The position numbers and the translations under genes were made by a program. 64,000 nt of DNA, taken from Bacteroidota bacterium. GTDB lineage: Bacteria > Bacteroidota > Bacteroidia > Flavobacteriales > Weeksellaceae. Location: NCBI GenBank assembly GCA_023422635.1, contig JAFAGO010000013.1, forward strand, positions 26,387 to 90,386, in the 5' to 3' direction. Below the pieces are notes generated by a model. It did no database searches. It was not told the origin of the DNA and worked only from the letters and a program-made list of their open reading frames with translations. Below, piece after piece: positions 26,576-33,744 of this stretch. How positions within the stretch are numbered: the stretch's first letter is position 1; every line of letters begins with the position of its first letter.

Positions 26576-27796
26576 CTAGTATTCAAATTTTCGAATTGCT
26601 TCAAGTGTTTGATCGATATCGGCATCAGTTAAAGCAACTGACAAAAACCAAGATTGAAATGCGTTGGGAGGAAGGTAAATGCCTTGTTGCAACAATTGAT
26701 GAAAGAAATTATTAAACAACGCAAAATTCGATTGTCGTGCTTGTTCGAAATCAGCAACAGAGTTAATATGAAAAAACACCGACATCATTGATCCTTTCCG
26801 GTTGATGCGATGAACAATATTTTTACGATTCAAAATCTCACCGATTTCAAAATCAAGTCTTTCCGCTTTTTGATTGAGTTGCTGATAAAATTGAATATCG
26901 TACAACAGGATTTCCAAAGTTTTTAAACCTGCAGCGTACGCGAGCAAATTCTCATTCGCGTTATTTGCCAAATAAAAATCCCCTTTTGGAGCCAGAATAT
27001 CCATAATTTCTTTGCGGCCACCAAAACCACCCAATGGGAATCCACCACCCAAAACCGAACCGTACACCACCAAATCTGCTTGAATGGAATACACTTCTTG
27101 CGCTCCGCCAAATGCAATACGAAAGCCAGTTTTAGTTTCGTCGAAAATTAAAATGGAATGGTAATTTGTGCAAAGGAGTTTAAGATTTTGTAAGAAATTA
27201 TTTTCAGGAAGTACACATCCCATATTCGCAGCAACGGGTTCTACAATTACTGCTGCAATCGTATCGCCGTGATGTTTAAAAATATCGTTAGCCGTTTCTG
27301 AATCGTTGTAGGAGCAAAAAAGAATATCGGAATCTATTGCGCTAAAAACATTTAAATTTTCGTGGCCACTTCCTTTAAATACAAGTATTTTTTTACGATT
27401 GGTAAAGATTCTTGCCACTTGAATGGCATCCGAACACGCTTGCATTCCCGAAGAGGTAAACCGAAATTTTTCAATATTTGGAATGCTTTGTACAACAAGT
27501 TTACCGAGTTCCAACTGAATTTCAGAAGGCGTTGCCGAAGAAAAGCTATGTTGCAATTGTACTGCAATTTCTTCCAAAACTTCTGGATGAGCATAACCAA
27601 TGAGTGAAGCCCCAAAATCGTTATGATAATCGATAAAAACATTGCCATCCAAATCCCAAAAACGCGCTCCTTTTTTTGTTTGTGCTACGATCGGATTTTT
27701 TCCCACAGATTTAAAAGATTGCTGTGGAGCATTGGTTCCGCCTGGAAAAATTTTCAGTGCTTTATCATAATACAATGAATTATCGTCAAAATTCAT
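26576..27796 (-). CDS. HemL-like class III aminotransferase homologue lacking the PLP lysine
   Basis: This 406-aa protein is clearly homologous to glutamate-1-semialdehyde aminomutase: FPGGTNAPQQSFKSVG at the start, DLDGNVFIDYHNDFG, VIVEPVAANMG, IFDETKTGFR and GGGFPLGGFGGRKEIM. The Schiff-base lysine, expected two residues before the V/I-[LI]-GGG segment, is Ser247 (codon TCG at 27056-27058). Other PLP contacts are also altered: SGTEA reads SSGMQA (115-120), the Y-H-G segment reads SGHEN, and the GTxSGNP loop reads NNANENL. The conserved Asp219 remains. It is probably a pseudoenzyme or has a new role. It lies four bases after a peptidoglycan hydrolase gene in the same operon. Confidence 0.85.
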   Translation of the reverse strand: MNFDDNSLYYDKALKIFPGGTNAPQQSFKSVGKNPIVAQTKKGARFWDLDGNVFIDYHNDFGASLIGYAHPEVLEEIAVQLQHSFSSATPSEIQLELGKLVVQSIPNIEKFRFTSSGMQACSDAIQVARIFTNRKKILVFKGSGHENLNVFSAIDSDILFCSYNDSETANDIFKHHGDTIAAVIVEPVAANMGCVLPENNFLQNLKLLCTNYHSILIFDETKTGFRIAFGGAQEVYSIQADLVVYGSVLGGGFPLGGFGGRKEIMDILAPKGDFYLANNANENLLAYAAGLKTLEILLYDIQFYQQLNQKAERLDFEIGEILNRKNIVHRINRKGSMMSVFFHINSVADFEQARQSNFALFNNFFHQLLQQGIYLPPNAFQSWFLSVALTDADIDQTLEAIRKFEY

Positions 27797-27800
27797 GTCC

Positions 27801-28850
27801 TTATGATCTAGGTTTTTTACTTTGAAGATAAATCAATTGTCCAGGTTTTGGTTGTTGACCTTCGTTCATCCGATTTTTAGTGTATAATTTTGAAAGTTTA
27901 ACGCCAAATTTCTGAGCGATATCATACATCGATTCACCAGATCTTGCTTTGTATATTTCCACATTTCCTGATGAAGATTTGGGCTCTAGAAACAAGACAT
28001 CATTTCTTTGTAAACGACTACCTTTCAATTCATTCCACTTCAAAATTTTACTTTCGTTTATTCCGAATTTTTTGGAGATATAGCTTACGTTTGTATCTGC
28101 TGGAATAATGATGAATTTTTTACCACCGTTCGGATGGTTTTTCACGAGAATGGAATTAAGAATTTCTCGATCAGATTTAATTTTTTCAACCTTTTCCTGT
28201 TGTTTCGCGTAAGAAACTTGTTCGTAAGGAACTTTAATGGTTGTTGGTTTTGTTTTGGCTTTACTTTGGTCGAGTTTTGCCATAAAAATATTGTCGTTCC
28301 TAAGATCAGGATACAGTTTTAAAACAGTATACAACACTTCTTTGGAATTGGTTTCATCGAATTCGTACAAACGGTATTTCTCAATTTTACTAATCAAGAT
28401 ATGTGCGTATTTGGGATTCGTTGCGTAACCTGCTTTTTTTAAGCCATGTGCCCAAGCTTTGTAATCCTTCATATCGAGCGTGAAGAGGTTTTGGTAATAT
28501 TTTCTAAACGCTAAAAATTTCGAATGGTCTTCGTACGAATCTCGGGGATCGTCATACACTCTGAAACATTCGTTGGGTGCATCATCGGTATGGCTCATTG
28601 TTTTGCCCGACCATTCATCTTTACATTTAATTCCGAAATGATTATTTCCTTCGCGGGCCAATCGACTTTGTCCACCACCTGTTTCTAAAAGACCCTGCGC
28701 AAGCGTTATGGAAGCCGGAATCTTATATTTTTCCATTTCTTCTACGGCAAAAGAGGCAAATCTTTGAATGTACTGTTCGTCATTCGCCCAAGTTTGAGCA
28801 CTTAAAGTTTTCACACTTAGAATAAATGCAATCGCAAAAAATTTCTTCAT
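27801..28850 (-). CDS. Secreted glucosaminidase with two LysM domains
   Basis: A peptidoglycan hydrolase of 349 aa. The signal peptide ends at KTLSAQ. A GH73-type N-acetylglucosaminidase domain covers about 25-165, with the catalytic Glu in AQGLLETGGGQS and typical GNNHFGIKC and AWAHGLKKAGYATNPKYA segments. Two LysM peptidoglycan-binding repeats follow, at about 245-290 and 300-346. It acts in the periplasm on the glycan strand. The ACC-deaminase-like gene lies 11 bases upstream and the HemL-like gene four bases downstream, so these are one transcript. Confidence 0.92.
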   Translation of the reverse strand: MKKFFAIAFILSVKTLSAQTWANDEQYIQRFASFAVEEMEKYKIPASITLAQGLLETGGGQSRLAREGNNHFGIKCKDEWSGKTMSHTDDAPNECFRVYDDPRDSYEDHSKFLAFRKYYQNLFTLDMKDYKAWAHGLKKAGYATNPKYAHILISKIEKYRLYEFDETNSKEVLYTVLKLYPDLRNDNIFMAKLDQSKAKTKPTTIKVPYEQVSYAKQQEKVEKIKSDREILNSILVKNHPNGGKKFIIIPADTNVSYISKKFGINESKILKWNELKGSRLQRNDVLFLEPKSSSGNVEIYKARSGESMYDIAQKFGVKLSKLYTKNRMNEGQQPKPGQLIYLQSKKPRS

Positions 28851-28861
28851 CGTAACGATGT

Positions 28862-29770
28862 TTATATCAATTTAATTAATTCTCGATTCTGTTTTTTCAG
28901 CATTTCATTAGCGCCATCAACTCCTTGCAAACCACCAGTATGAAACGCCAAAATTCTACTTCCTTCTGGAAATTCACCTGCTTGTATCATCCTCAAAAGC
29001 CGCTGCATCATCTTTCCTGTATAAATAGGATCTAGCGGAATTTTATAGTTGTGAAAAAATTCATTTATAAAACGAACATTTTCGTCGGTTATTTTGCCAT
29101 AGCGTTCAGAAGGTTCAATGAGTTGAACATTATTCCTACCTGAAAGTGAAAAAACAAGTTGTTCTAATGAAGAATCCTTCACCACTTTATAACCAATAAC
29201 TTTCTGATTTTCTTCACAATATTTTGAAATTCCCGCCAACGTTCCACCAGTTCCCACGGCACTGCAAAGGTAATCAAAATCTTGAGTTTCAATTCCGAGC
29301 ATATTTTGAATCCCTTTTACGGCAAGTTCATTTGTTCCACCTTCTGGAATAACTAACGCGTTGGGAAATTCTTTTTTAAGGTTTGAAGAAATCGCCTCTT
29401 TATCACGATACGATTCGCGATCTACAAATCGAAATTCCATACCATTCGATTGTGCAAATGAAAGGGTTGGATTGAGATGGATGGCTGAAGTTAATTCTTC
29501 CCCACGAATAATTCCGACGGTTTTTATGCCCGCTAATTTTCCGGCATACGACACCGCCGCGATATGGTTAGAAAAAGCACCACCAAAGGTAATGAGTAAA
29601 GGATTTTCAAAAGATTCTTCCTGATATTTTTGAAGTTGATAATAGAGTTTCCAGAATTTATTTCCCGAAATTTGAGGATGAATTTGATCCTCTCTTTTCA
29701 TAAAGAGCGTACAATTTCCTGGTATTGAAATTTGTTGAATATCAACTTTTGAGGCACTAAAAATATTCAT
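28862..29770 (-). CDS. ACC deaminase / D-cysteine desulfhydrase-like PLP enzyme
   Basis: This 302-aa fold-type II PLP enzyme has the PLP lysine in SGNKFWKLYYQL (about 40), the following TFGGAFSNHIAAV segment and the glycine loop SAVGTGGTLAGIS. Family members deaminate 1-aminocyclopropane-1-carboxylate or desulfhydrate D-cysteine. The discriminating residues cannot be settled by eye, and D-cysteine or another D-amino acid is at least as likely as ACC. Its start codon overlaps the stop of the upstream small protein (ATGA). Association with a cell-wall hydrolase could mean D-amino-acid handling, which is inference. Confidence 0.85.
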   Translation of the reverse strand: MNIFSASKVDIQQISIPGNCTLFMKREDQIHPQISGNKFWKLYYQLQKYQEESFENPLLITFGGAFSNHIAAVSYAGKLAGIKTVGIIRGEELTSAIHLNPTLSFAQSNGMEFRFVDRESYRDKEAISSNLKKEFPNALVIPEGGTNELAVKGIQNMLGIETQDFDYLCSAVGTGGTLAGISKYCEENQKVIGYKVVKDSSLEQLVFSLSGRNNVQLIEPSERYGKITDENVRFINEFFHNYKIPLDPIYTGKMMQRLLRMIQAGEFPEGSRILAFHTGGLQGVDGANEMLKKQNRELIKLI

Positions 29771-30084
29771 GATTCAACTCTATATTTCCAAAAACTCCAA
29801 AATTTTCGGGATTTCAAGTATTGTAAATCAGATTCTTTTGCATAGGCCTCACGTTCGAAAGAAATGTTGCGATAGGCCAAAAAACCATCTTTCAATTTGA
29901 AAAACCAATAGTAATATTCCACCACATACCACAAGTAAAAAAACACAATTAATAACTCTAATTGCTGTCGCAAATGAATTTTTTCGTGGTTGATGAGCAC
30001 TTTATTTTCTTTGTATTCTGGCTTCTGTAAAAGAATAAACGGATAAAGGGTAATCCCGTTTATTTTTGTATTTTTGAGAAGCAT
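29767..30084 (-). CDS. Small HExxH-containing protein, M56-like fragment family
   Basis: This is about 105 aa from the start MLLKNTKING; a longer start at 30102 would sit on top of the apparent transcription start and is less likely. It contains HEKIH (in VLINHEKIHLRQQ), an HExxH zinc-peptidase motif, followed by a hydrophobic helix (LLIVFFYLWYVVEYYYW) and then FEREAYAKE, which could supply a third ligand. This resembles the catalytic core of BlaR1/M56 membrane peptidases without the rest. Function is unknown. It is translationally coupled to the ACC-deaminase-like gene by a 4-base overlap. Confidence 0.75.
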   Translation of the reverse strand: MLLKNTKINGITLYPFILLQKPEYKENKVLINHEKIHLRQQLELLIVFFYLWYVVEYYYWFFKLKDGFLAYRNISFEREAYAKESDLQYLKSRKFWSFWKYRVES

Positions 30085-30106
30085 TTGGCATACAATTATC
30101 ATAAAA

Positions 30107-30114
30107 CAAATGTA
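30107..30114 (-). promoter_or_regulatory. Bacteroidota -7 box for the four-gene minus operon
   Basis: TACATTTG on the minus strand, 22 bases before the 30084 start. It supports that start and would drive HEKIH protein, ACC-deaminase-like, glucosaminidase and HemL-like genes together. Confidence 0.5.
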
Positions 30115-30139
30115 TAAAAAAAGCTTGTGTTTTTAACTT

Positions 30140-30322
30140 ATGACACGATACGACATCAAAGAAAACGAGGACTTTTACTATAACGAGCAAGGCTACAAAG
30201 TGTTTACAGAGAAATTTCATCTTAAACGCGGCTATTGCTGCAAAAGTGGATGTAAGCATTGCCCTTATGGTTATGATAAAAAAACCGATACTTTTAAGAA
30301 AAATAATAAAACCCAGAAATAA
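30140..30322 (+). CDS. DUF5522 small cysteine-rich protein
   Basis: This 60-aa cytoplasmic protein has the DUF5522 signature HLKRGYCCKSGCKHCPYGY (about 27-45): a tight CC-x3-C-x2-C cluster that probably binds zinc or an iron-sulfur cluster. Both tails are charged. Its molecular role is unknown. It is divergent from the HEKIH gene, and the downstream lipoprotein gene begins one base after its stop, so the two are co-transcribed. Confidence 0.85.
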   Translation: MTRYDIKENEDFYYNEQGYKVFTEKFHLKRGYCCKSGCKHCPYGYDKKTDTFKKNNKTQK

Positions 30323-30323
30323 A

Positions 30324-30854
30324 ATGAAAAAATACATTCTTTTGGTTTTGGCTTCGGCAACCTTGGGATTAACCTCCTGCAGTCCGTTTCAAGTACGCTC
30401 CGATTATTCGGAAACGGCAAATTTTGGAACGTATAAAACGTATAAGTTAAGAATTGATGATTTGAAGTTGAACGACATTGATAAAGATCGCGTGTTGAAC
30501 GAACTTTCGAAACAACTTCAAAGCAAAGGATTACAACCAGGCGAAAGTCCGGATTTAATTGTAAATGTGAAAGCAAGCCATAAAAAGGTAACCGATGTGC
30601 AATCTTCCAGACCTTGGGGCGCTTGGGGTTGGGGCGGACCTTGGGGAATGGGTGTCGGTTTTGATCGCACTTGGACCAGCAATTACAATCAAGGTGGTTT
30701 AACCATCGATTTGGTTGATGCAAGAACTCAAAAATTAGTTTGGCAAGGAATCGGAAATGGAATTTCAGTGGATTCTCCTAGAAACAAACAAAAACAAATA
30801 CCAGAAATTGTTGCCGACATTATGGCCAATTATCCACCAAAAAAGGGCAATTAA
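30324..30854 (+). CDS. DUF4136 lipoprotein
   Basis: This 176-aa protein has a lipoprotein signal with lipobox LTSC (Cys19). The mature region has DUF4136 features: FGTYKTYKLR near residue 35, a Trp/Gly-rich middle (WGAWGWGGPWGMGVG, about 95-110) and a late GGLTIDLVDARTQKLVWQG. I start at 30324, since the longer frame runs through the DUF5522 gene. It is probably anchored in the outer membrane. The function is unknown. A terminator overlaps its stop codon. Confidence 0.88.
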   Translation: MKKYILLVLASATLGLTSCSPFQVRSDYSETANFGTYKTYKLRIDDLKLNDIDKDRVLNELSKQLQSKGLQPGESPDLIVNVKASHKKVTDVQSSRPWGAWGWGGPWGMGVGFDRTWTSNYNQGGLTIDLVDARTQKLVWQGIGNGISVDSPRNKQKQIPEIVADIMANYPPKKGN

Positions 30855-30873
30855 AAAATTGCCCTTCCCTTTT
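30843..30873 (+). terminator. Terminator overlapping the end of the DUF4136 gene
   Basis: AAGGGCAATT and AATTGCCCTT form a perfect 10-bp stem with a four-base loop that includes the stop codon, followed by a T/C-rich run. Confidence 0.75.
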
Positions 30874-30892
30874 AAATACATCGTTTCCGCGA

Positions 30893-31767
30893 TTATTGTT
30901 TAATAAATTTCGTGGTTTGAGTTTTGCCATCTGCGGTTACCTTTACCACATACACGCCCTTATCAAGATGGGAAATAGTAATGGAAGAAGCAGATTTTCC
31001 TGCATATACTTTTTGTCCAACCAAATTGAATATTTCTACTTCGGTAATATTTTTAGCATTAACATTTAAAACATCTTTTGCTGGATTAGGATAAACCGAC
31101 ACTTTTGAAAAGGACGATTCTTGAGTCGACAATGAAAATGTATCGCCTAAAGAGATCGCCCAACCTGTTGCCATAAACGCAACTCCATTTCCAAATCCTG
31201 AAATATATTTTCCACCTTTTGAAATATTAGAAGCAGCGCCGTAGAAATTCGTGGTTTCAATACCGTGAGAAAGTAAAAAATCTTTTACATAAATCGGATT
31301 ACTTCCAAGCGAGGAATGATAAATAGCGGGATATCTTACGAAGCCTTCCATTGGAACATAGGTTTCAAAATAGCCAACCGCTACTCCATCATTTGAAATT
31401 GCAGATACACCTCCTGATCCAATTTCTGCTAAATCTTCAGGGATTTCGAAAGTGATAGGAGCATTTGAACCTATTTTATAATACATCGGTTTTGTGCTGG
31501 AACGCCTACCATTTCGTTATTATCGTTAATTCCGCGAATTTCGCCGTAATCATTTGCGATAACAGTAATGCTTCCATCTTCTTTAAAATAGGCTGGCATG
31601 CGTACTGTACCTGTTGGAAGATCATCTACCCAACCAACAGCAACCCCCTCATTATTAACGGAATATGCAGCTGCATATTCATAAAGATCACTGGAAATTT
31701 CTTTAAATTCTACCTGACCAAATGCGAAACCATTGATCAAGATAAGCGCAAAGTAAATTTTTCTAAT
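30893..31767 (-). pseudogene. Broken HAF-repeat protein with T9SS sorting domain
   Basis: Two frames belong to one gene. The upstream part (31767-31471) encodes a signal peptide (RKIYFALILINGFAFGQ) and beta-propeller-like HAF repeats (YSVNNEGVAVGW and GINDNNEMVG). The downstream part (31486-30893) continues the repeats (AISNDGVAVGYF) and ends in a T9SS type A sorting domain (VYPNPAKDVLNV to TTKFIKQ). They are joined by a one-base frameshift near 31495-31512. The natural start codon also seems lost: where MRKIYF is expected the codon is ATT (31765-31767), and an in-frame stop lies a little upstream. In a working relative it would be a secreted protein of about 290 aa. A rare ATT or TTG start plus sequencing error is the alternative. 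Confidence 0.7.
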
Positions 31768-31911
31768 ACTGTTTAAAATATAAATTTATTTTACAACATT
31801 ATACATAATTTATTAATAAACCATCAAGTTAAATTGATTTATTATGAGAATTCGATATTTTAAATAACTCTAATTGACAGAGCTTTTTGTAAAGAAATTA
31901 CAATTGAAGTT

Positions 31912-31948
31912 CACAAAAAAAACCGCTGCCTTGTTACGGGAAGCGGCT
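31912..31948 (-). terminator. Terminator after pafA
   Basis: On the minus strand AGCCGCTTCCC pairs imperfectly with GGCAGCGGT and is followed by eight Ts. Confidence 0.65.
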
Positions 31949-31954
31949 CGTTTA

Positions 31955-33601
31955 TTATTCTCCTAAAACTTCAGCGATCGGCTGTCCGACATTTCCGCTA
32001 GGATTTTCTATTTTCAGAAATTGTGCAAGTGTAGGCGCAATATCCGTCATGTAATGTGGTTTACTGCTTGAGCCATGTTTAACATTCCAACCCATAAATA
32101 GCAATGGAATATGTGAATCGTAAGAATTCCAAACACTGTGCGTGGTTCCTTTTTTAGCATAGCTTGGCAAAAGGCCATCATGCGAAATAATTTGAATATC
32201 GCCGCTTCGTTGCCAGTTATATCCGTTAATAATTCTGGTTTTTATCGGCTCGGGAATTGGCGCCTCACCAGCTTCTTCCAAATCGATACAATATAAAACA
32301 CGAGGATCTTTGTTTAAAGTATTGATGATGGTTTGTTTAACATCATCTTCATCCAAATTTCTTTCTGCAATTGCTTTTTTATCCAAATAAATTTGATAAT
32401 TATCGACTGCTAAAATCAGTTTGCTGTATTGGTATTTTTTTTCGAGTTCAGCTTGAAGGTTTTTATCCATTCCATCATCAAAAAAGCCCGACATCATTTT
32501 ATTTTCTTTAAGATATCCTTCGGAATGTGCACCACCGTGATCCGCGGATAAGAAAACTAAATACTCACCTTTACCTACTTTTTCATCTAACATTTTAAAG
32601 AAAGCGGCCAGATCACGATCTAATCTCAAATAGGTATCTTGAACTTCAATTGAATTCGGACCGAAAGAATGGCCAACATAATCCGTTGAAGCAATATTGA
32701 TCGCTAGGAAATCCGTAATCTCATCTTTTCCCATTTGATTTCCATCGATTGCAGCTTCGGCAAATTTAAGCGTATAGGAGTTTCCAAATGGGGTTGTTCG
32801 TAAAACGCCTTTTTTCTTTGCGTAATCTGCAGCTAAATTATTGTATGGAAAAACTGGCTTTTCTGCACTTCCCAAATTGTATTCCCATGGAACATCATCT
32901 CTTGTGCTTTCGGTATATTGGTCGATGGGTAATAGCGTATTCCAACCTTTAGAAACCAACTGCTCCGCTAATTTCAGTTTATTGAAACTTTTTACCCATT
33001 GTGGCAGTTCCTTCATATAATACGTACTCGTAATGAAATTTCCGGTTTCTTCATCAAACCAAAAAGCACCTGTAGGATTGTGACCTGCGGGCAAAATGGA
33101 AGCGCGATCTTTTAATGAAACCCCAACCACTTTCGATTGAAAACTGGTAGCCATTCTTAATTGATCGGTGATCGTGGTACTCCAAAGATTTCTTGGTGAA
33201 TGTCCGCCAATTTTCTGATTATCTGTTCCAACACCTTTTTCTGTGGCATCAGTGGTACAATAAACGCCTTTTCCTGTTTCCTTATCTGTCCAATCATTTC
33301 CTGCAATTCCATGAATGGAAGGCACAGAACCCGTATAGATACACGTATGCCCCAAAGCTGTTACCGTAGGAACATAGGGAATCATAACATTGTTTAAACT
33401 ATATCCTGTGTTAAGCATTCTTTTAAAGCCATCATTTCCGTATTTATCGTAATAGCGATACAGATAATCCCAACGCATTTGATCGATTACCAAACCTACT
33501 ACCAATTTTGGGCGTTCCAATGTAGTTTTAGAATGCTGCTGCGCTGGCAGTGAAGCACTTGCAAGAAGAATCCAAGATATTGCAACTATTTTTTTAATCA
33601 T
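31955..33601 (-). CDS. pafA: PafA-type alkaline phosphatase
   Basis: A periplasmic phosphate monoesterase of the PafA group, a phosphate-irrepressible alkaline phosphatase first known from Elizabethkingia (Chryseobacterium) meningoseptica. I start at MIKKIVAISWILL (548 aa), seven codons inside the longest frame, giving a signal peptide ending LPAQQ. Visible active-site parts are VIDQMRWDYL (first metal Asp), the threonine nucleophile in PTVTALGHTCIYTG, GHSFGPNS, and SADHGGAHSEG with metal-binding Asp and His. It releases phosphate from organic esters. It is monocistronic, with its own -7 box and terminator. Confidence 0.94.
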   Translation of the reverse strand: MIKKIVAISWILLASASLPAQQHSKTTLERPKLVVGLVIDQMRWDYLYRYYDKYGNDGFKRMLNTGYSLNNVMIPYVPTVTALGHTCIYTGSVPSIHGIAGNDWTDKETGKGVYCTTDATEKGVGTDNQKIGGHSPRNLWSTTITDQLRMATSFQSKVVGVSLKDRASILPAGHNPTGAFWFDEETGNFITSTYYMKELPQWVKSFNKLKLAEQLVSKGWNTLLPIDQYTESTRDDVPWEYNLGSAEKPVFPYNNLAADYAKKKGVLRTTPFGNSYTLKFAEAAIDGNQMGKDEITDFLAINIASTDYVGHSFGPNSIEVQDTYLRLDRDLAAFFKMLDEKVGKGEYLVFLSADHGGAHSEGYLKENKMMSGFFDDGMDKNLQAELEKKYQYSKLILAVDNYQIYLDKKAIAERNLDEDDVKQTIINTLNKDPRVLYCIDLEEAGEAPIPEPIKTRIINGYNWQRSGDIQIISHDGLLPSYAKKGTTHSVWNSYDSHIPLLFMGWNVKHGSSSKPHYMTDIAPTLAQFLKIENPSGNVGQPIAEVLGE

Positions 33602-33621
33602 TACCGTAAATTTTACAAACA

Positions 33622-33629
33622 CAAAAATA
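33622..33629 (-). promoter_or_regulatory. Bacteroidota -7 box for pafA
   Basis: TATTTTTG on the minus strand, 20 bases before the chosen start. Confidence 0.5.
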
Positions 33630-33744
33630 AGGCAATTAAAAAGAAATTCCTTTAAAATTTTTCATTTTAAAGGAATATTAATATGCAGTAAAACTTAAAC
33701 TCAAGAGAAATAACTTCGATTGAGAATGCCCTTATATCTACCAT

